Source: Sphingopyxis sp.
Lineage (GTDB): Bacteria; Pseudomonadota; Alphaproteobacteria; Sphingomonadales; Sphingomonadaceae
Reading direction: 5' to 3'
Assembly (NCBI RefSeq): GCF_016463645.1
Contig: NZ_JAEMQX010000020.1
Span: 1-45,454 of the forward strand
DNA: 45,454 nucleotides
The position numbers and the translations under genes were made by a program. The notes under the pieces were generated by a model. The model ran no database searches, was not told the origin of the DNA, and saw nothing but the letters and a program-made list of their open reading frames with translations. This document shows positions 8,209 through 16,955 of this stretch, in pieces; the first letter of the stretch is position 1, and every line of letters starts with the position of its first letter.

Positions 8209-9422
8209 GCGGATTGCAGCCGTTTGACAGGCGCGTCGGCGATCGGCAGGTGAACGAGCCCCGCGAGCAGTCCGAGCGCGATCGAGAAACCCCAGGCGAT
8301 GTTGTAGCTACCCGTGGCGTCGAAGATGAGCCCCGCCATCCATGCGCCGAAAAAGCTGCCGAGCTGGTGGCTCAGAAAGACGATGCCATAGAGCATCGAG
8401 AGATAGCGGATGCCGAAGATGCGCCCGACGATGCCGCTGGTGAGCGGCACGGTCCCGAGCCAGAGGAAGCCCATTGCGCCCGCAAAGACGAGCGCGCTCG
8501 CATGGCTAAGCGGCAGGAAGAGGAAAAGCGCAATCACCGCCGAGCGGGCGGTGTAGAGCGCCGAGAGCACATATTTCTGGCGCATCAGATCGCCCGCACG
8601 GCCGAAGACATAGGAACCGAGGATGTTGAACAGGCCGACGAGCGCGAGCACCTGCGCGCCGATCTCGATTCCCAGCCCCTTGTCGTCGAGATAGGCCGGT
8701 AGATGCGTCGCGATGAAGGCGATGTGAAAACCGCAGACGAAGAAGCCCGCGTTGAGCAGCCAGTAACCGCGGTGGACCGCTGCCTCGCGCAGTGCCTCGT
8801 GCGCGGTCTGTTCCTCGGCGGCGAGCGTGCCCGGCGTATCGGTGCGGCCCGAAACGCCGACCGCGAGCAGGCCGCATAGCGCGACAAGCCCCGCCATGAT
8901 CCACAAAGTCTGATGATAGCCGATGTCGCCGAGCAGCATCGAGGCGAGCGGCACGACGAGAAACTGGCCAAGCGAGCCGCCCGCGGTGACGATACCAAAC
9001 GCGCTGCTACGCTTTTCGGGGCTCACGACGCGCCCGACCGCACCGAGTACGACGACGAAGGTCGTCGCCGACTGCGCCATGCCGATCAGCAGGCCGAAGC
9101 TGATGTGCAGCCCGATCGCATCGGTGGCGAAGGCCGCGCCGATCAGCCCGAGCGCATAGAGCAGCGCGCCGAAAAAGACGACGCGTCCCGCGCCATGCTT
9201 GTCGGCGAGCGCGCCGACGAACGGCTGGGCGAGACCGAAGAGCAGGTTCTGGAGCGCCATCGCGAGCCCGAAGTCCGAGCGGCTGATGCCGATATCGACG
9301 CTCATCTGTGGCAGGAACAGGCCGAACGACTGGCGCACGCCCATCGCCAACGTAACGACGAACGCCGCGCAGGCGATGACGATCCAAGGGCTTTTCATCG
9401 GGGAGAGTCTGGGGGAGGACAT
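8205..9422 (-). CDS. MFS transporter (monocarboxylate/oxalate-formate antiporter-like)
   Basis: 405 aa with about 12 hydrophobic segments. GALADKHGAGRV between helices 2 and 3 is the MFS loop motif. FLWLGTVPLTSGIVGRIFGI followed by YLSMLYGIVF and HQLGSFFGAW resembles the monocarboxylate/oxalate:formate group of MFS carriers. The substrate is unknown. The start at 9422 is used; ATG 9398 (MKSPWIVIACAAF) is an alternative and may be the true start, since the first transmembrane helix begins just after it. It is co-transcribed with the 43-residue membrane protein downstream. Confidence 0.85.
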   Translation of the reverse strand: MSSPRLSPMKSPWIVIACAAFVVTLAMGVRQSFGLFLPQMSVDIGISRSDFGLAMALQNLLFGLAQPFVGALADKHGAGRVVFFGALLYALGLIGAAFATDAIGLHISFGLLIGMAQSATTFVVVLGAVGRVVSPEKRSSAFGIVTAGGSLGQFLVVPLASMLLGDIGYHQTLWIMAGLVALCGLLAVGVSGRTDTPGTLAAEEQTAHEALREAAVHRGYWLLNAGFFVCGFHIAFIATHLPAYLDDKGLGIEIGAQVLALVGLFNILGSYVFGRAGDLMRQKYVLSALYTARSAVIALFLFLPLSHASALVFAGAMGFLWLGTVPLTSGIVGRIFGIRYLSMLYGIVFLSHQLGSFFGAWMAGLIFDATGSYNIAWGFSIALGLLAGLVHLPIADAPVKRLQSA

Positions 9423-9502
9423 AAGCCGCCGATGCGCCCGGCTTCCGTTCAGGTCAAGCGAGCATAGCTATGGCCGCTTGCATCCCCTCTTTCACGTCCC
9501 GA

Positions 9503-9550
9503 ACTTGGTCCGGAGTCCACGGCCACACCGGCGGAATGGCCGGACCAAGT
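9503..9550 (+). repeat. 11-bp inverted repeat upstream of cobT
   Basis: ACTTGGTCCGG (9503-9513) and CCGGACCAAGT (9540-9550) are perfect complements around a 26-nt spacer, in the 203-bp gap between the divergent MFS and cobT genes. It could be an operator or a hairpin in the cobT leader. There is no T-run, so it is unlikely to be a terminator. It shows no cobalamin-riboswitch B12-box that I can recognise. Confidence 0.5.
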
Positions 9551-9625
9551 CCGAGGCGACGATTGAAAAGAGCGTCTCGCGATACTCTTCCTTCAACGGC
9601 AAAAGCTGGTTAGAGCCGACTCGAA

Positions 9626-11449
9626 ATGACCGCCCAATCTCCCCTCGACGATTTCAAGGCCGCACTGTCGAGCGTCGCGCGCGCGGTGACGCGCGATGCC
9701 GAGGTCGAGGTCGGCTTTACCGCCGACGCGCCCGCGCAGATCGGCAAGGCGATCAAGGTGCCGACCCCGTCGCGCACGCTGCCCGCCGATCAGGTCGCCG
9801 AGGCGCGCGGCTTTGCGGACAGCTATGCGCTGCGCATGAAGCATCACAGCGAGAAACTGCACGCATCGGCGCGCCCCGCCGAACCGCTCGCCGCGGCGGC
9901 ATTCGATGCGATGGAGCGCGCACGCATCGAAGCGCTCGGCGCGCGCCACATGGCGGGGATGCGCAGCAACCTTGCGTCGAGCCTCGCGATGCGGATGCGC
10001 AGCGACCCGATCAGCCGCGCGCAAAGCCGCGAGGATGTACCGGTATCGAGCGCGCTCGAACTGATGCTGCGCGAGGCTCTGACGGGCGACCGGGCGCCGC
10101 AGGGCACCGAGACGGGCCTGTCGCTGGTGCGCGAATGGATCACCAACGAGGCAGGCGGCGACCTCACCGCGCTGTCGATGCTGCTCGACGATCAGGCGGC
10201 CTTCGCCGAAACCGCGAAGCTCGCGCTCCGCCACCTCGACCTCATCCACAGCGACGAGCCGCTTGAGGAAGGCAGCGAAGACGGCGGCGAGCAGGACGAG
10301 ACTGAAGCCGAAGAAAACCAGGAAGAACAGGAAAGCGAAGACGGCGGGGCGGGTGAAAGCCAGGTCGATGCGCGCGCCGAGATGGCGGGCGATCAGGCCG
10401 ACGACGGCGACAGCGATCCCGACGCGCAGGAGATGGAAGCCGACGGCGAGCCCGAAATGGGCGGCGAAGGCGACGAGGGCATGCTGCCCGTGCGCCCCAA
10501 CCGCCTGCCGAGCGACATTCCCGATTTCAACTATCTGCGCTTCACCGAGAAGCATGACGAGATCGTCGCCGCGACCGAGCTGTGCGATGCAGATGAGCTG
10601 ACCCGGCTGCGCGCCTATCTCGACCAGCAGATGACGCATCTGCAGGGCGCGGTGACCAAGCTCGCGAACCGCCTCCAGCGCCGGTTGATGGCGCAGCAGA
10701 ACCGCGCATGGGATTTCGATCAGGAGGAAGGCCAGCTCGACGCCGCACGCCTCGCGCGCGTGATCGTCTCGCCGGGGCAGTCGCTCTCCTACAAGATCGA
10801 GCGCGATACCGATTTCCGCGATACCGTCGTTACCTTGCTGATCGACAATTCGGGATCGATGCGCGGCCGGCCGATCAGCATCGCCGCGATCAGCGCCGAC
10901 ATCCTCGCGCGCACGCTCGAACGTTGCGGCGTGAAGACCGAGATCCTCGGATTCACCACGCGGACGTGGAAGGGTGGGCAGAGCCGCGAGGACTGGCTCG
11001 CCGCGGGGCGTCCCGCGCACCCCGGCCGCCTCAACGACCTTCGCCACATCATCTACAAGCCCGCCGACGAGCCCTATCGGCGCGCGCGCAAGTCGCTCGG
11101 GCTGATGATGCGCGAGGGGCTGCTGAAAGAGAATATCGACGGCGAAGCGCTGATGTGGGCGCACCAGCGGATCATCAACCGCCCCGAGGAACGCCGCATC
11201 CTGATGGTGATATCCGACGGCGCGCCGGTCGACGACAGCACGCTGTCGGTGAATCACGGCGCCTATCTCGACCAGCATCTGCGGCAGGTGATCGAATGGA
11301 TCGAGAACCGCTCTCCCGTCGAGCTTTGCGCGATCGGCATCGGGCACGACGTCACGCGCTATTACAGCCGCGCCGTCACGATCATGGATGCCGAGCAACT
11401 GGGCGGCACGATGGTCGAGCAGCTCGCGGGCCTCTTCGACATCGATTGA
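9626..11449 (+). CDS. cobT: Cobaltochelatase VWA subunit CobT
   Basis: 607 aa, close to the usual ~600-630. It has an N-terminal helical CobT domain, a very acidic linker (about residues 212-285, rich in Glu/Asp/Gly), then a C-terminal von Willebrand A domain with MIDAS motif DNSGS (407-411) and [14 protein letters not shown]. It pairs with CobS to form the chaperone-like complex that powers CobN. It is separated from cobS by about 4 kb containing three unrelated genes and a small ORF. A 5-bp GGGGT/ACCCC hairpin lies just after the stop. The family call is certain. Confidence 0.95.
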   Translation: MTAQSPLDDFKAALSSVARAVTRDAEVEVGFTADAPAQIGKAIKVPTPSRTLPADQVAEARGFADSYALRMKHHSEKLHASARPAEPLAAAAFDAMERARIEALGARHMAGMRSNLASSLAMRMRSDPISRAQSREDVPVSSALELMLREALTGDRAPQGTETGLSLVREWITNEAGGDLTALSMLLDDQAAFAETAKLALRHLDLIHSDEPLEEGSEDGGEQDETEAEENQEEQESEDGGAGESQVDARAEMAGDQADDGDSDPDAQEMEADGEPEMGGEGDEGMLPVRPNRLPSDIPDFNYLRFTEKHDEIVAATELCDADELTRLRAYLDQQMTHLQGAVTKLANRLQRRLMAQQNRAWDFDQEEGQLDAARLARVIVSPGQSLSYKIERDTDFRDTVVTLLIDNSGSMRGRPISIAAISADILARTLERCGVKTEILGFTTRTWKGGQSREDWLAAGRPAHPGRLNDLRHIIYKPADEPYRRARKSLGLMMREGLLKENIDGEALMWAHQRIINRPEERRILMVISDGAPVDDSTLSVNHGAYLDQHLRQVIEWIENRSPVELCAIGIGHDVTRYYSRAVTIMDAEQLGGTMVEQLAGLFDID

Positions 11450-11621
11450 TCGTTGATGGGTCGGGGTGACAACCCCTATCCCCCTCGTTACAAACCCTTC
11501 CCGTTACAGCAGGGACTCGCGGCCTATGACGAGAGCCGCTGCAACGACATAGTGCTGAGGGGTCGCCGGCATGACTTGGGGCCGCATCATGACGATGCGT
11601 GGCTGAGGGGGCGACTGACGC

Positions 11622-13268
11622 ATGAAAAAAGCATCCGACCTGTTCATCGAGTGCCTGGAGGAAGAGGGCGTCGAGTATATTTTCGGCGTTCCGGGCGAAG
11701 AGAATCTCGATTTCCTCGACAGTCTGTCGCGGTCAACGAAGATCAAGCTGGTCCTGACGCGGCACGAGCAGGGCGCGGGCTTCATGGCGGCGACCTATGG
11801 CCGGCACACCGGCAAGACCGGCGTCTGCCTTGCGACATTGGGGCCGGGCGCGACGAACTTCGTCACCGCCGCCGCCTATGCCCAGCTCGGCGGCATGCCG
11901 ATGATGATGATCACCGGGCAAAAGCCGATCAAGAAGTCGAAACAGGGCCGTTTCCAGATACTCGACGTCGTCGCGATGATGGGGCCGATCACCAAATATA
12001 CGCACCAGATGGCGTCGTCCGACAATATCCCGAGCCGGGTGCGCGAGGCCTTTCGCCTTGCCGAAGAGGAAAAGCCCGGCGCGGTGCATATCGAGCTGCC
12101 CGAGGATATCGCCGACGAGCATACCGAAAGCCTTCCCCTCAAGCGCAGCCACAGCCGCCGCCCGACCGCCGATGTGAAGTCGATCCGCGAGGCGGTGAAA
12201 GCGCTTGAAAATGCGACCTCGCCGGTGCTCGTCATCGGCGCCGGCGCGAACCGCACGATGACCAGCCGCATGCTGCTGCAATTCATCGAAAAGACCGGCA
12301 TCCCCTTCCTGACGACACAGCTCGGCAAGGGTGTGATAGACGAGCGGCATCCGAAATTCCTCGGCTGCGCGGCGCTCAGCGCGGGCGATTTCGTCCACCG
12401 CGCGGTCGAGGCGTCGGACTGCATCGTCAATCTCGGCCATGATGTGATCGAGAAGCCGCCCTTCTTCATGCAGCGCGGCGGCCCGACGGTCATCCATGTG
12501 TCGACCAAGACCGCCGAGGTCGACCCGGTCTATTTCCCCGATATCGAGGTGATCGGCGACATCGCCAACGCCGTGTGGCAGATGAAGGAAGATATCGTTC
12601 CCAACGGCGGCTGGAAATTCGATCATCTGCTCGCCTATCGCAAGGCCGAGGTCGAACATACAGCGCCGCTCGCCAAGGATGAGCGTTTCCCGATCTTCCC
12701 GCCGCACCTCGTCCAGTCGATCCGCGATGCGATGCCGGACGACGGGATCATCTGCCTCGACAACGGCGTCTACAAGATCTGGTTCGCGCGCGGCTATACC
12801 GCGTGCAAGCCGAACACCGTGCTGCTCGACAATGCGCTCGCGACTATGGGCGCCGGCCTGCCATCGGCGATGATGTCGTCGATGCTTTACCCTAACCGCA
12901 AGGTCATGGCGATTTGCGGCGACGGCGGATTCATGATGAACAGCCAGGAGATGGAGACCGCGGTACGCCTGGGCCTCAACATCACGGTGCTGATCCTCAA
13001 CGACAACAGCTATGGCATGATCCGCTGGAAGCAGGCGAACATGGGCTTCAAGGATTGGGGGCTGACCTATGGCAATCCCGATTTCGTCAAATATGCCGAA
13101 AGCTATGGCGCGCACGGACACCGCGTCGAAAGCGCGGCGCATTTGAAGGAACTTCTCGTGCACACGCGCGATACTCCGGGGGTGCACCTGATCGACTGCC
13201 CGGTCGATTATTCGGAGAATGACCAGATTTTGAACATCGACATAAAGAAATTGTCGAAGGAGTTGTAA
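11622..13268 (+). CDS. Acetolactate synthase large subunit-like TPP enzyme
   Basis: 548 aa. The TPP-activating Glu49 is in RHEQGAGFMA, followed by LGPGATNF. The C-terminal TPP/Mg motif begins GDGGF (433-437) and ends in LNDNSYGMIRWKQ. Size and motifs fit the catabolic AlsS-like acetolactate synthases, which need no small subunit; none is present nearby. It joins two pyruvates to acetolactate, although related enzymes use other 2-oxo acids. The next gene, an aldehyde dehydrogenase, is on the same strand 134 nt away. The pair recurs in sphingomonads as I recall it, and may work on a shared aldehyde/oxo-acid substrate (inference). Confidence 0.85.
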   Translation: MKKASDLFIECLEEEGVEYIFGVPGEENLDFLDSLSRSTKIKLVLTRHEQGAGFMAATYGRHTGKTGVCLATLGPGATNFVTAAAYAQLGGMPMMMITGQKPIKKSKQGRFQILDVVAMMGPITKYTHQMASSDNIPSRVREAFRLAEEEKPGAVHIELPEDIADEHTESLPLKRSHSRRPTADVKSIREAVKALENATSPVLVIGAGANRTMTSRMLLQFIEKTGIPFLTTQLGKGVIDERHPKFLGCAALSAGDFVHRAVEASDCIVNLGHDVIEKPPFFMQRGGPTVIHVSTKTAEVDPVYFPDIEVIGDIANAVWQMKEDIVPNGGWKFDHLLAYRKAEVEHTAPLAKDERFPIFPPHLVQSIRDAMPDDGIICLDNGVYKIWFARGYTACKPNTVLLDNALATMGAGLPSAMMSSMLYPNRKVMAICGDGGFMMNSQEMETAVRLGLNITVLILNDNSYGMIRWKQANMGFKDWGLTYGNPDFVKYAESYGAHGHRVESAAHLKELLVHTRDTPGVHLIDCPVDYSENDQILNIDIKKLSKEL

Positions 13269-13274
13269 GCTTCC

Positions 13275-13395
13275 ATCCCTCCCGCAATCGGGAGGGATAG
13301 CGAGACTTGCGAGCCTGCTCGCCAGTCGCAGCGGGGTGGACATCCGAACCGCTGCTGACCCACCACCGACCCCTCCCGTTTGCGGAAGGGGGGAG
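13275..13395 (+). repeat. Palindromic intergenic repeat (REP-like) between the ALS-like and ALDH genes
   Basis: The element opens with a perfect 10-bp stem, ATCCCTCCCG (13275-13284) with CGGGAGGGAT (13289-13298) and loop CAAT. It continues with GCGAGCCTGCTCGC and an AGCGGGGTGG...CCGCTGCTGACCCACC imperfect pair, and closes with CCCCTCCCGTTTGCGGAAGG. Nested G/C-rich palindromes of this kind are dispersed between sphingomonad genes. The first stem sits 7 nt after the stop and may slow or end transcription. The last arm supplies the GGGGGAGAG ribosome-binding site of the aldehyde dehydrogenase. Confidence 0.65.
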
Positions 13396-13402
13396 AGATT
13401 TG

Positions 13403-14836
13403 ATGAAACTCAAGGACGTCTATCCGCTCTACCTCAACAACAAGGCGGCGCAGCCGAACACCGATCTCGTCGTGACCGACAAGTTCACCGGCGAGGTCGC
13501 GTTCCGTACCGCGCTCGCGACGCCCGACGTCATCGACGCGGCGATCGCAGGCGCTGTCCGTGCAGCCGAGCCGATGGCGCGACAGGCGAGCTTCGAAAAG
13601 CGCGACGTGCTGACGCATTGCGTGACGCGGTTCCAGGAACGCTTCGACGAGCTCGCCTATGCGCTATGCGTCGAGGCGGGCAAGCCGATCGCCGACAGCG
13701 AGGGCGAGGTCAGCAGACTGATCGACACCTTCCGCATCGCAGCCGAGGAAGCGGTGCGCAATTACGGCGAAGTGCAGCCGCTCGACATTTCGGCGCGCGC
13801 CAAGGGCTATATGGGAATGTGGAAGCGGGTGCCGATCGGGCCGTGCAGCTTTATCTCGCCGTTCAACTTCCCGCTCAATCTCGCCGCACACAAGATCGCG
13901 CCGGCGATCGCGATGGGCTGTCCCTTCGTGATGAAACCCGCGTCGATGACTCCGCTCGGGGCGATCATCATGGGCGAGGTGCTCGCCGAATGCGACATAT
14001 TGCCCGAAGGCGCGTTCAGCATATTGCCGGCGAGCCGCGACGGCGCCGACCTCTTCACCACCGACGAACGGCTCAAGCTCCTGTCTTTCACCGGCTCGCC
14101 GGGCGTGGGCTGGGACTTGAAGGGCAAGGCAGGCAAGAAGAAGGTCGTGCTCGAACTCGGCGGCAACGCCGCCGTGATCGTCGACAGGGATGCCGACCTC
14201 GACCATGCGCTCGCACGGATCATCTTCGGCGGTTATTATCAGTCGGGGCAGAGCTGCATCCATGTGCAGCGCACGATCATCCACGAGGATATCTACGACC
14301 GGTTCCGCGACATGCTCACCGCGAAGGTCAAGACACTGAAATCGGGCGACCCCAAGCGGCGCGACACCTTCATCGGCCCGATGATCTCGGAGAAGGAGGC
14401 GCAGCGGCTGAAGGGCTGGATCGACGATGCCGTCGCCGCGGGCGCGACGCTGCTCGCCGGCGGTGGCTGCGAAGGCAATATGCTCGAAGCGACCTTGCTC
14501 GAGAATGTCCCGGGCGACACCGACGTCGTGCGCGAGGAAGCCTTCGGGCCCGTCGTCATCCTGTCGAAGTTCACCGAATGGGAGAAGGCGCTCGCGGAGG
14601 TCAACGACAGCAAGTTCGGACTGCAGGCGGGCATCTTCACGCGCGACATCCACAAGGTGCTGGAGGCGTGGGATCATCTCGACGTCGGCGGCATCGTCGT
14701 CAACGACGTCTCCTCCTACCGCGTCGACAACATGCCCTATGGCGGGGTCAAGGACAGCGGTCTCGGGCGCGAAGGCGTGCGCTTTGCGATGGAAGATATG
14801 AGCGAAATCAGGAATTTGGTGATCCGGCGAACCTGA
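13403..14836 (+). CDS. NAD(P)-dependent aldehyde dehydrogenase
   Basis: 477 aa, ALDH superfamily. Key residues are Asn155 in SPFNFPLNL, Glu251 in LELGGNAAVIV and catalytic Cys285 in SGQSCIHVQR, with EEAFGPVV near the C-terminus. The subgroup resembles lactaldehyde/glyceraldehyde-3-phosphate-type non-phosphorylating ALDHs; the exact substrate cannot be read. The ATG at 13403 is chosen because GGGGGAGAG lies 6-7 nt upstream. The frame stays open upstream only across the repeat element. Confidence 0.9.
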   Translation: MKLKDVYPLYLNNKAAQPNTDLVVTDKFTGEVAFRTALATPDVIDAAIAGAVRAAEPMARQASFEKRDVLTHCVTRFQERFDELAYALCVEAGKPIADSEGEVSRLIDTFRIAAEEAVRNYGEVQPLDISARAKGYMGMWKRVPIGPCSFISPFNFPLNLAAHKIAPAIAMGCPFVMKPASMTPLGAIIMGEVLAECDILPEGAFSILPASRDGADLFTTDERLKLLSFTGSPGVGWDLKGKAGKKKVVLELGGNAAVIVDRDADLDHALARIIFGGYYQSGQSCIHVQRTIIHEDIYDRFRDMLTAKVKTLKSGDPKRRDTFIGPMISEKEAQRLKGWIDDAVAAGATLLAGGGCEGNMLEATLLENVPGDTDVVREEAFGPVVILSKFTEWEKALAEVNDSKFGLQAGIFTRDIHKVLEAWDHLDVGGIVVNDVSSYRVDNMPYGGVKDSGLGREGVRFAMEDMSEIRNLVIRRT

Positions 14837-14888
14837 TTGGATCATGGTTAATCACATATGTGTCAAATAGGCAACGTCACCAAAGCGC

Positions 14889-14906
14889 CTTCAAACTTTC
14901 TTCAAA
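14889..14906 (+). promoter_or_regulatory. Candidate Pho-box-like direct repeat
   Basis: CTTCAAA (14889-14895) and CTTCAAA (14900-14906) are identical 7-mers with an 11-nt period, the layout of PhoB binding sites (consensus roughly CTGTCAT-N4-CTGTCAT). The match to the consensus letters is only partial. A possible -10 (TAACAT near 14933) lies further downstream than in classical Pho promoters. It is listed because the following operon resembles the phosphate-starvation plcP-agt pair. Confidence 0.35.
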
Positions 14907-14987
14907 TTGTCGCGAGTTTGAGTCGCGCGCTGTAACATTTTGCGTGTCTACGCCGGGGGCAGCTAGAGGCTGCTTTCGGAGTGCGAC

Positions 14988-15860
14988 ATGGCATCGATTT
15001 CCACCCTGCCGATCCCCGCCCGTTTTCCCGACCCTTTTACCACCGACCCGCATATTCCCGAACGCGTGATCGGCGAACGCCGCAGCTATCGCACCGTGTG
15101 GGTCAGCGACATCCACCTCGGCACGCGCGGCTGCAACGCCCCGCTGCTGATCGACTTCTTCGATCATGTCGATTGCGAGACGCTCTACCTTGTCGGCGAC
15201 ATCATCGATGGCTGGCGGCTCAAGAAGCGCCACTTCTGGCCGCCCGAGCACAATGATGTCGTGTGGCGCGTGCTCAAGCGCGCGAAGCGCGGCACGCGCG
15301 TCGTCTACGTTCCCGGCAACCATGACGAAATGGTCCGACCCTTCGACGGCTTCGATTTCGGCGGCGTCGAAATCCGCCGCGAGGCGATCCACGAAACCGC
15401 CGACGGCCGCAAGCTGCTGATCGTCCATGGCGACGAATTCGACGCGGTAATGCTCGCGCACCGCTGGCTCGCCTTCGTCGGTGACGCCGCCTACACCGCG
15501 CTGATGAAATGCAATGTCGTGGTCAACTGGGTCCGCGGCAAGCTGGGCCTGCCCTATTGGTCGCTGTCGATGGTGGCGAAGCACAAGGTCAAGAACGCGG
15601 TCCAGTTCATCGGCCGCTACGAGGAGGTCGTCGCCCATGCCGCGCGCTCGCGCGGGGTCGACGGCGTCGTGTGCGGTCACATCCACAGCGCCGAGATGCG
15701 CGAGATCGAGGGCACCGAATATTACAACGACGGCGACTGGGTCGAGGGCTGCACCGCGCTGGTCGAGCATCACGATGGACGCATGGAAATCCTCCATTGG
15801 GCAAAGGAAGTCGCGGCACGCAATGCGCCGACCCAGCTCGCGCTACCGGCCGCCGCATGA
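14988..15860 (+). CDS. PlcP-like metallophosphoesterase (COG2908 type)
   Basis: 290 aa. It has all the calcineurin-fold metal motifs: SDIHLG (40-45), GDIIDGW (from 70), GNHDE (110-114), HGDEFD (147-152) and a late GHIHSAEM. Annotation pipelines usually call it UDP-2,3-diacylglucosamine diphosphatase (LpxH-like). The directly coupled glycosyltransferase instead suggests PlcP, the phospholipase C that strips phospholipid head groups to diacylglycerol under phosphate starvation in alphaproteobacteria (inference from synteny). GGAG lies about 8 nt before the ATG. A PlcP-like enzyme and an LpxH-like enzyme cannot be told apart from motifs alone. Confidence 0.85.
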   Translation: MASISTLPIPARFPDPFTTDPHIPERVIGERRSYRTVWVSDIHLGTRGCNAPLLIDFFDHVDCETLYLVGDIIDGWRLKKRHFWPPEHNDVVWRVLKRAKRGTRVVYVPGNHDEMVRPFDGFDFGGVEIRREAIHETADGRKLLIVHGDEFDAVMLAHRWLAFVGDAAYTALMKCNVVVNWVRGKLGLPYWSLSMVAKHKVKNAVQFIGRYEEVVAHAARSRGVDGVVCGHIHSAEMREIEGTEYYNDGDWVEGCTALVEHHDGRMEILHWAKEVAARNAPTQLALPAAA

Positions 15861-16903
15861 GAATATTGATCGTTACCGACGCGTGGGAGCCGCAGGTCAA
15901 CGGCGTCGTCCGCACGCTGCAGGCGACGATCGGCGAACTGCGCAGGGCCGGGCATGAGGTCGGGGTCATCTCGCCCGACCTCTTCCGTTCGGTGCCCTGC
16001 CCCTCCTATGCCGAGATCCGCCTCGCCTTCGCCGGCCGGCGCGCGGTCGGGCGCCACATCCGCGCCTTTGCCCCGCAGGCGATTCATATCTCGACCGAAG
16101 GCCCGCTCGGTCTCGCAGCGCGGCGCTGGTGCCTCGACAACGGCTTTCCCTTCACCACCGCCTATCACACGCGCTTTCCCGAATATGTCGCGGCGCGGCT
16201 GCCGGTATCGCCCCAATTCGTCTGGCGCTTCATTCGCTGGTTCCATCGCCCGGCGCGGCACATCATGGTCGCGACGCGCAGCCTAGCGCGCGAACTCGCC
16301 GAACAGGGACTGACGCAGACGATGATGTGGGAACGCGGCGTCGATCATGCGCTGTTTCGCCCCGATCGCCCCGCGCACCCCGCATATGACGGACTGGCGC
16401 GGCCGATCCAGCTCTATGTCGGCCGCGTCGCGGTCGAGAAGAATATCGGCGCCTTCCTCGACTGCGACCGGCCGGGCGCCAAGGTCGTCGTCGGCGACGG
16501 TCCGGCGCTCGCCGAACTGAAGGCGCGGTATCCCGACGTGCTCTTCCTCGGCAAACTCGGCGGCGAAAAGCTCGCCTCGGCCTATTCGGGCGCGGATGTT
16601 TTCGTCTTTCCCAGCCGCACCGACACCTTCGGGCTGGTGGTCATCGAGGCGCTGAGCTGCGGCACGCCCGTCGCCGCCTATCCGGTGCCCGGCCCCGCCG
16701 ACATCGTGCGCGAGGGGGCCGGCGCGCTCGACGAGGATATCGGCCGCGCGATCGACGCCGCGCTGAGGTGCGACCGGGGCGACGCCGCCGCCCTCGGCGC
16801 GCGCTACAACTGGTCCAACTGCACCGCGCAATTCGTGAAGGCACTGACCTTCCTGCCGACACGGCCGGCGGCGGACGCCGCCGCGATGCCGCGGCTGGCA
16901 TAG
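15857..16903 (+). CDS. GT4 glycosyltransferase, Agt/SqdX-like
   Basis: 348 aa. The GT-B fold starts MRILIVTDAWEPQVNGVVRT. The C-terminal donor domain has LYVGRVAVEKNI and SRTDTFGLVVIEALSCGTPV (the E-X7-E motif region), like SqdX, MgdA and the diacylglycerol glycosyltransferase Agt. The ATG overlaps the upstream stop as ATGA, so the two are translationally coupled. With a PlcP-like partner, the expected job is to glycosylate diacylglycerol and replace phospholipids with glycolipids. The sugar donor is unknown. The start is decided by the overlap and by the canonical N-terminus. Confidence 0.85.
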   Translation: MRILIVTDAWEPQVNGVVRTLQATIGELRRAGHEVGVISPDLFRSVPCPSYAEIRLAFAGRRAVGRHIRAFAPQAIHISTEGPLGLAARRWCLDNGFPFTTAYHTRFPEYVAARLPVSPQFVWRFIRWFHRPARHIMVATRSLARELAEQGLTQTMMWERGVDHALFRPDRPAHPAYDGLARPIQLYVGRVAVEKNIGAFLDCDRPGAKVVVGDGPALAELKARYPDVLFLGKLGGEKLASAYSGADVFVFPSRTDTFGLVVIEALSCGTPVAAYPVPGPADIVREGAGALDEDIGRAIDAALRCDRGDAAALGARYNWSNCTAQFVKALTFLPTRPAADAAAMPRLA

Positions 16904-16906
16904 ATC

Positions 16907-16936
16907 GTCGTCCCGCCTTCGCGGGGAGCCGACGAC
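16907..16936. terminator. Hairpin between convergent genes, possible bidirectional terminator
   Basis: GTCGT (16907-16911) pairs with ACGAC (16932-16936), and inside it CCCGC (16912-16916) pairs with GCGGG (16921-16925) around CTTC. It sits in the 52-bp gap between the glycosyltransferase and the convergent TonB receptor gene. No T-run follows on either strand, so termination efficiency is uncertain. Its shape also fits a dispersed REP-like palindrome. Confidence 0.4.
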
Positions 16937-16955
16937 CAAGAGGCAGCGCGTCCGC

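Noticed and set aside
9423-9625. Cobalamin riboswitch before cobT
   Set aside because: I could not find a B12-box or the multi-stem layout; only an inverted repeat is visible.
9593-11398. Long open frame (601 codons) on the strand opposite cobT
   Set aside because: It is a high-GC shadow of cobT, rich in Arg, His and Ala with no recognisable domain; the same holds for a 536-codon frame opposite the acetolactate synthase gene at 11733-13343.
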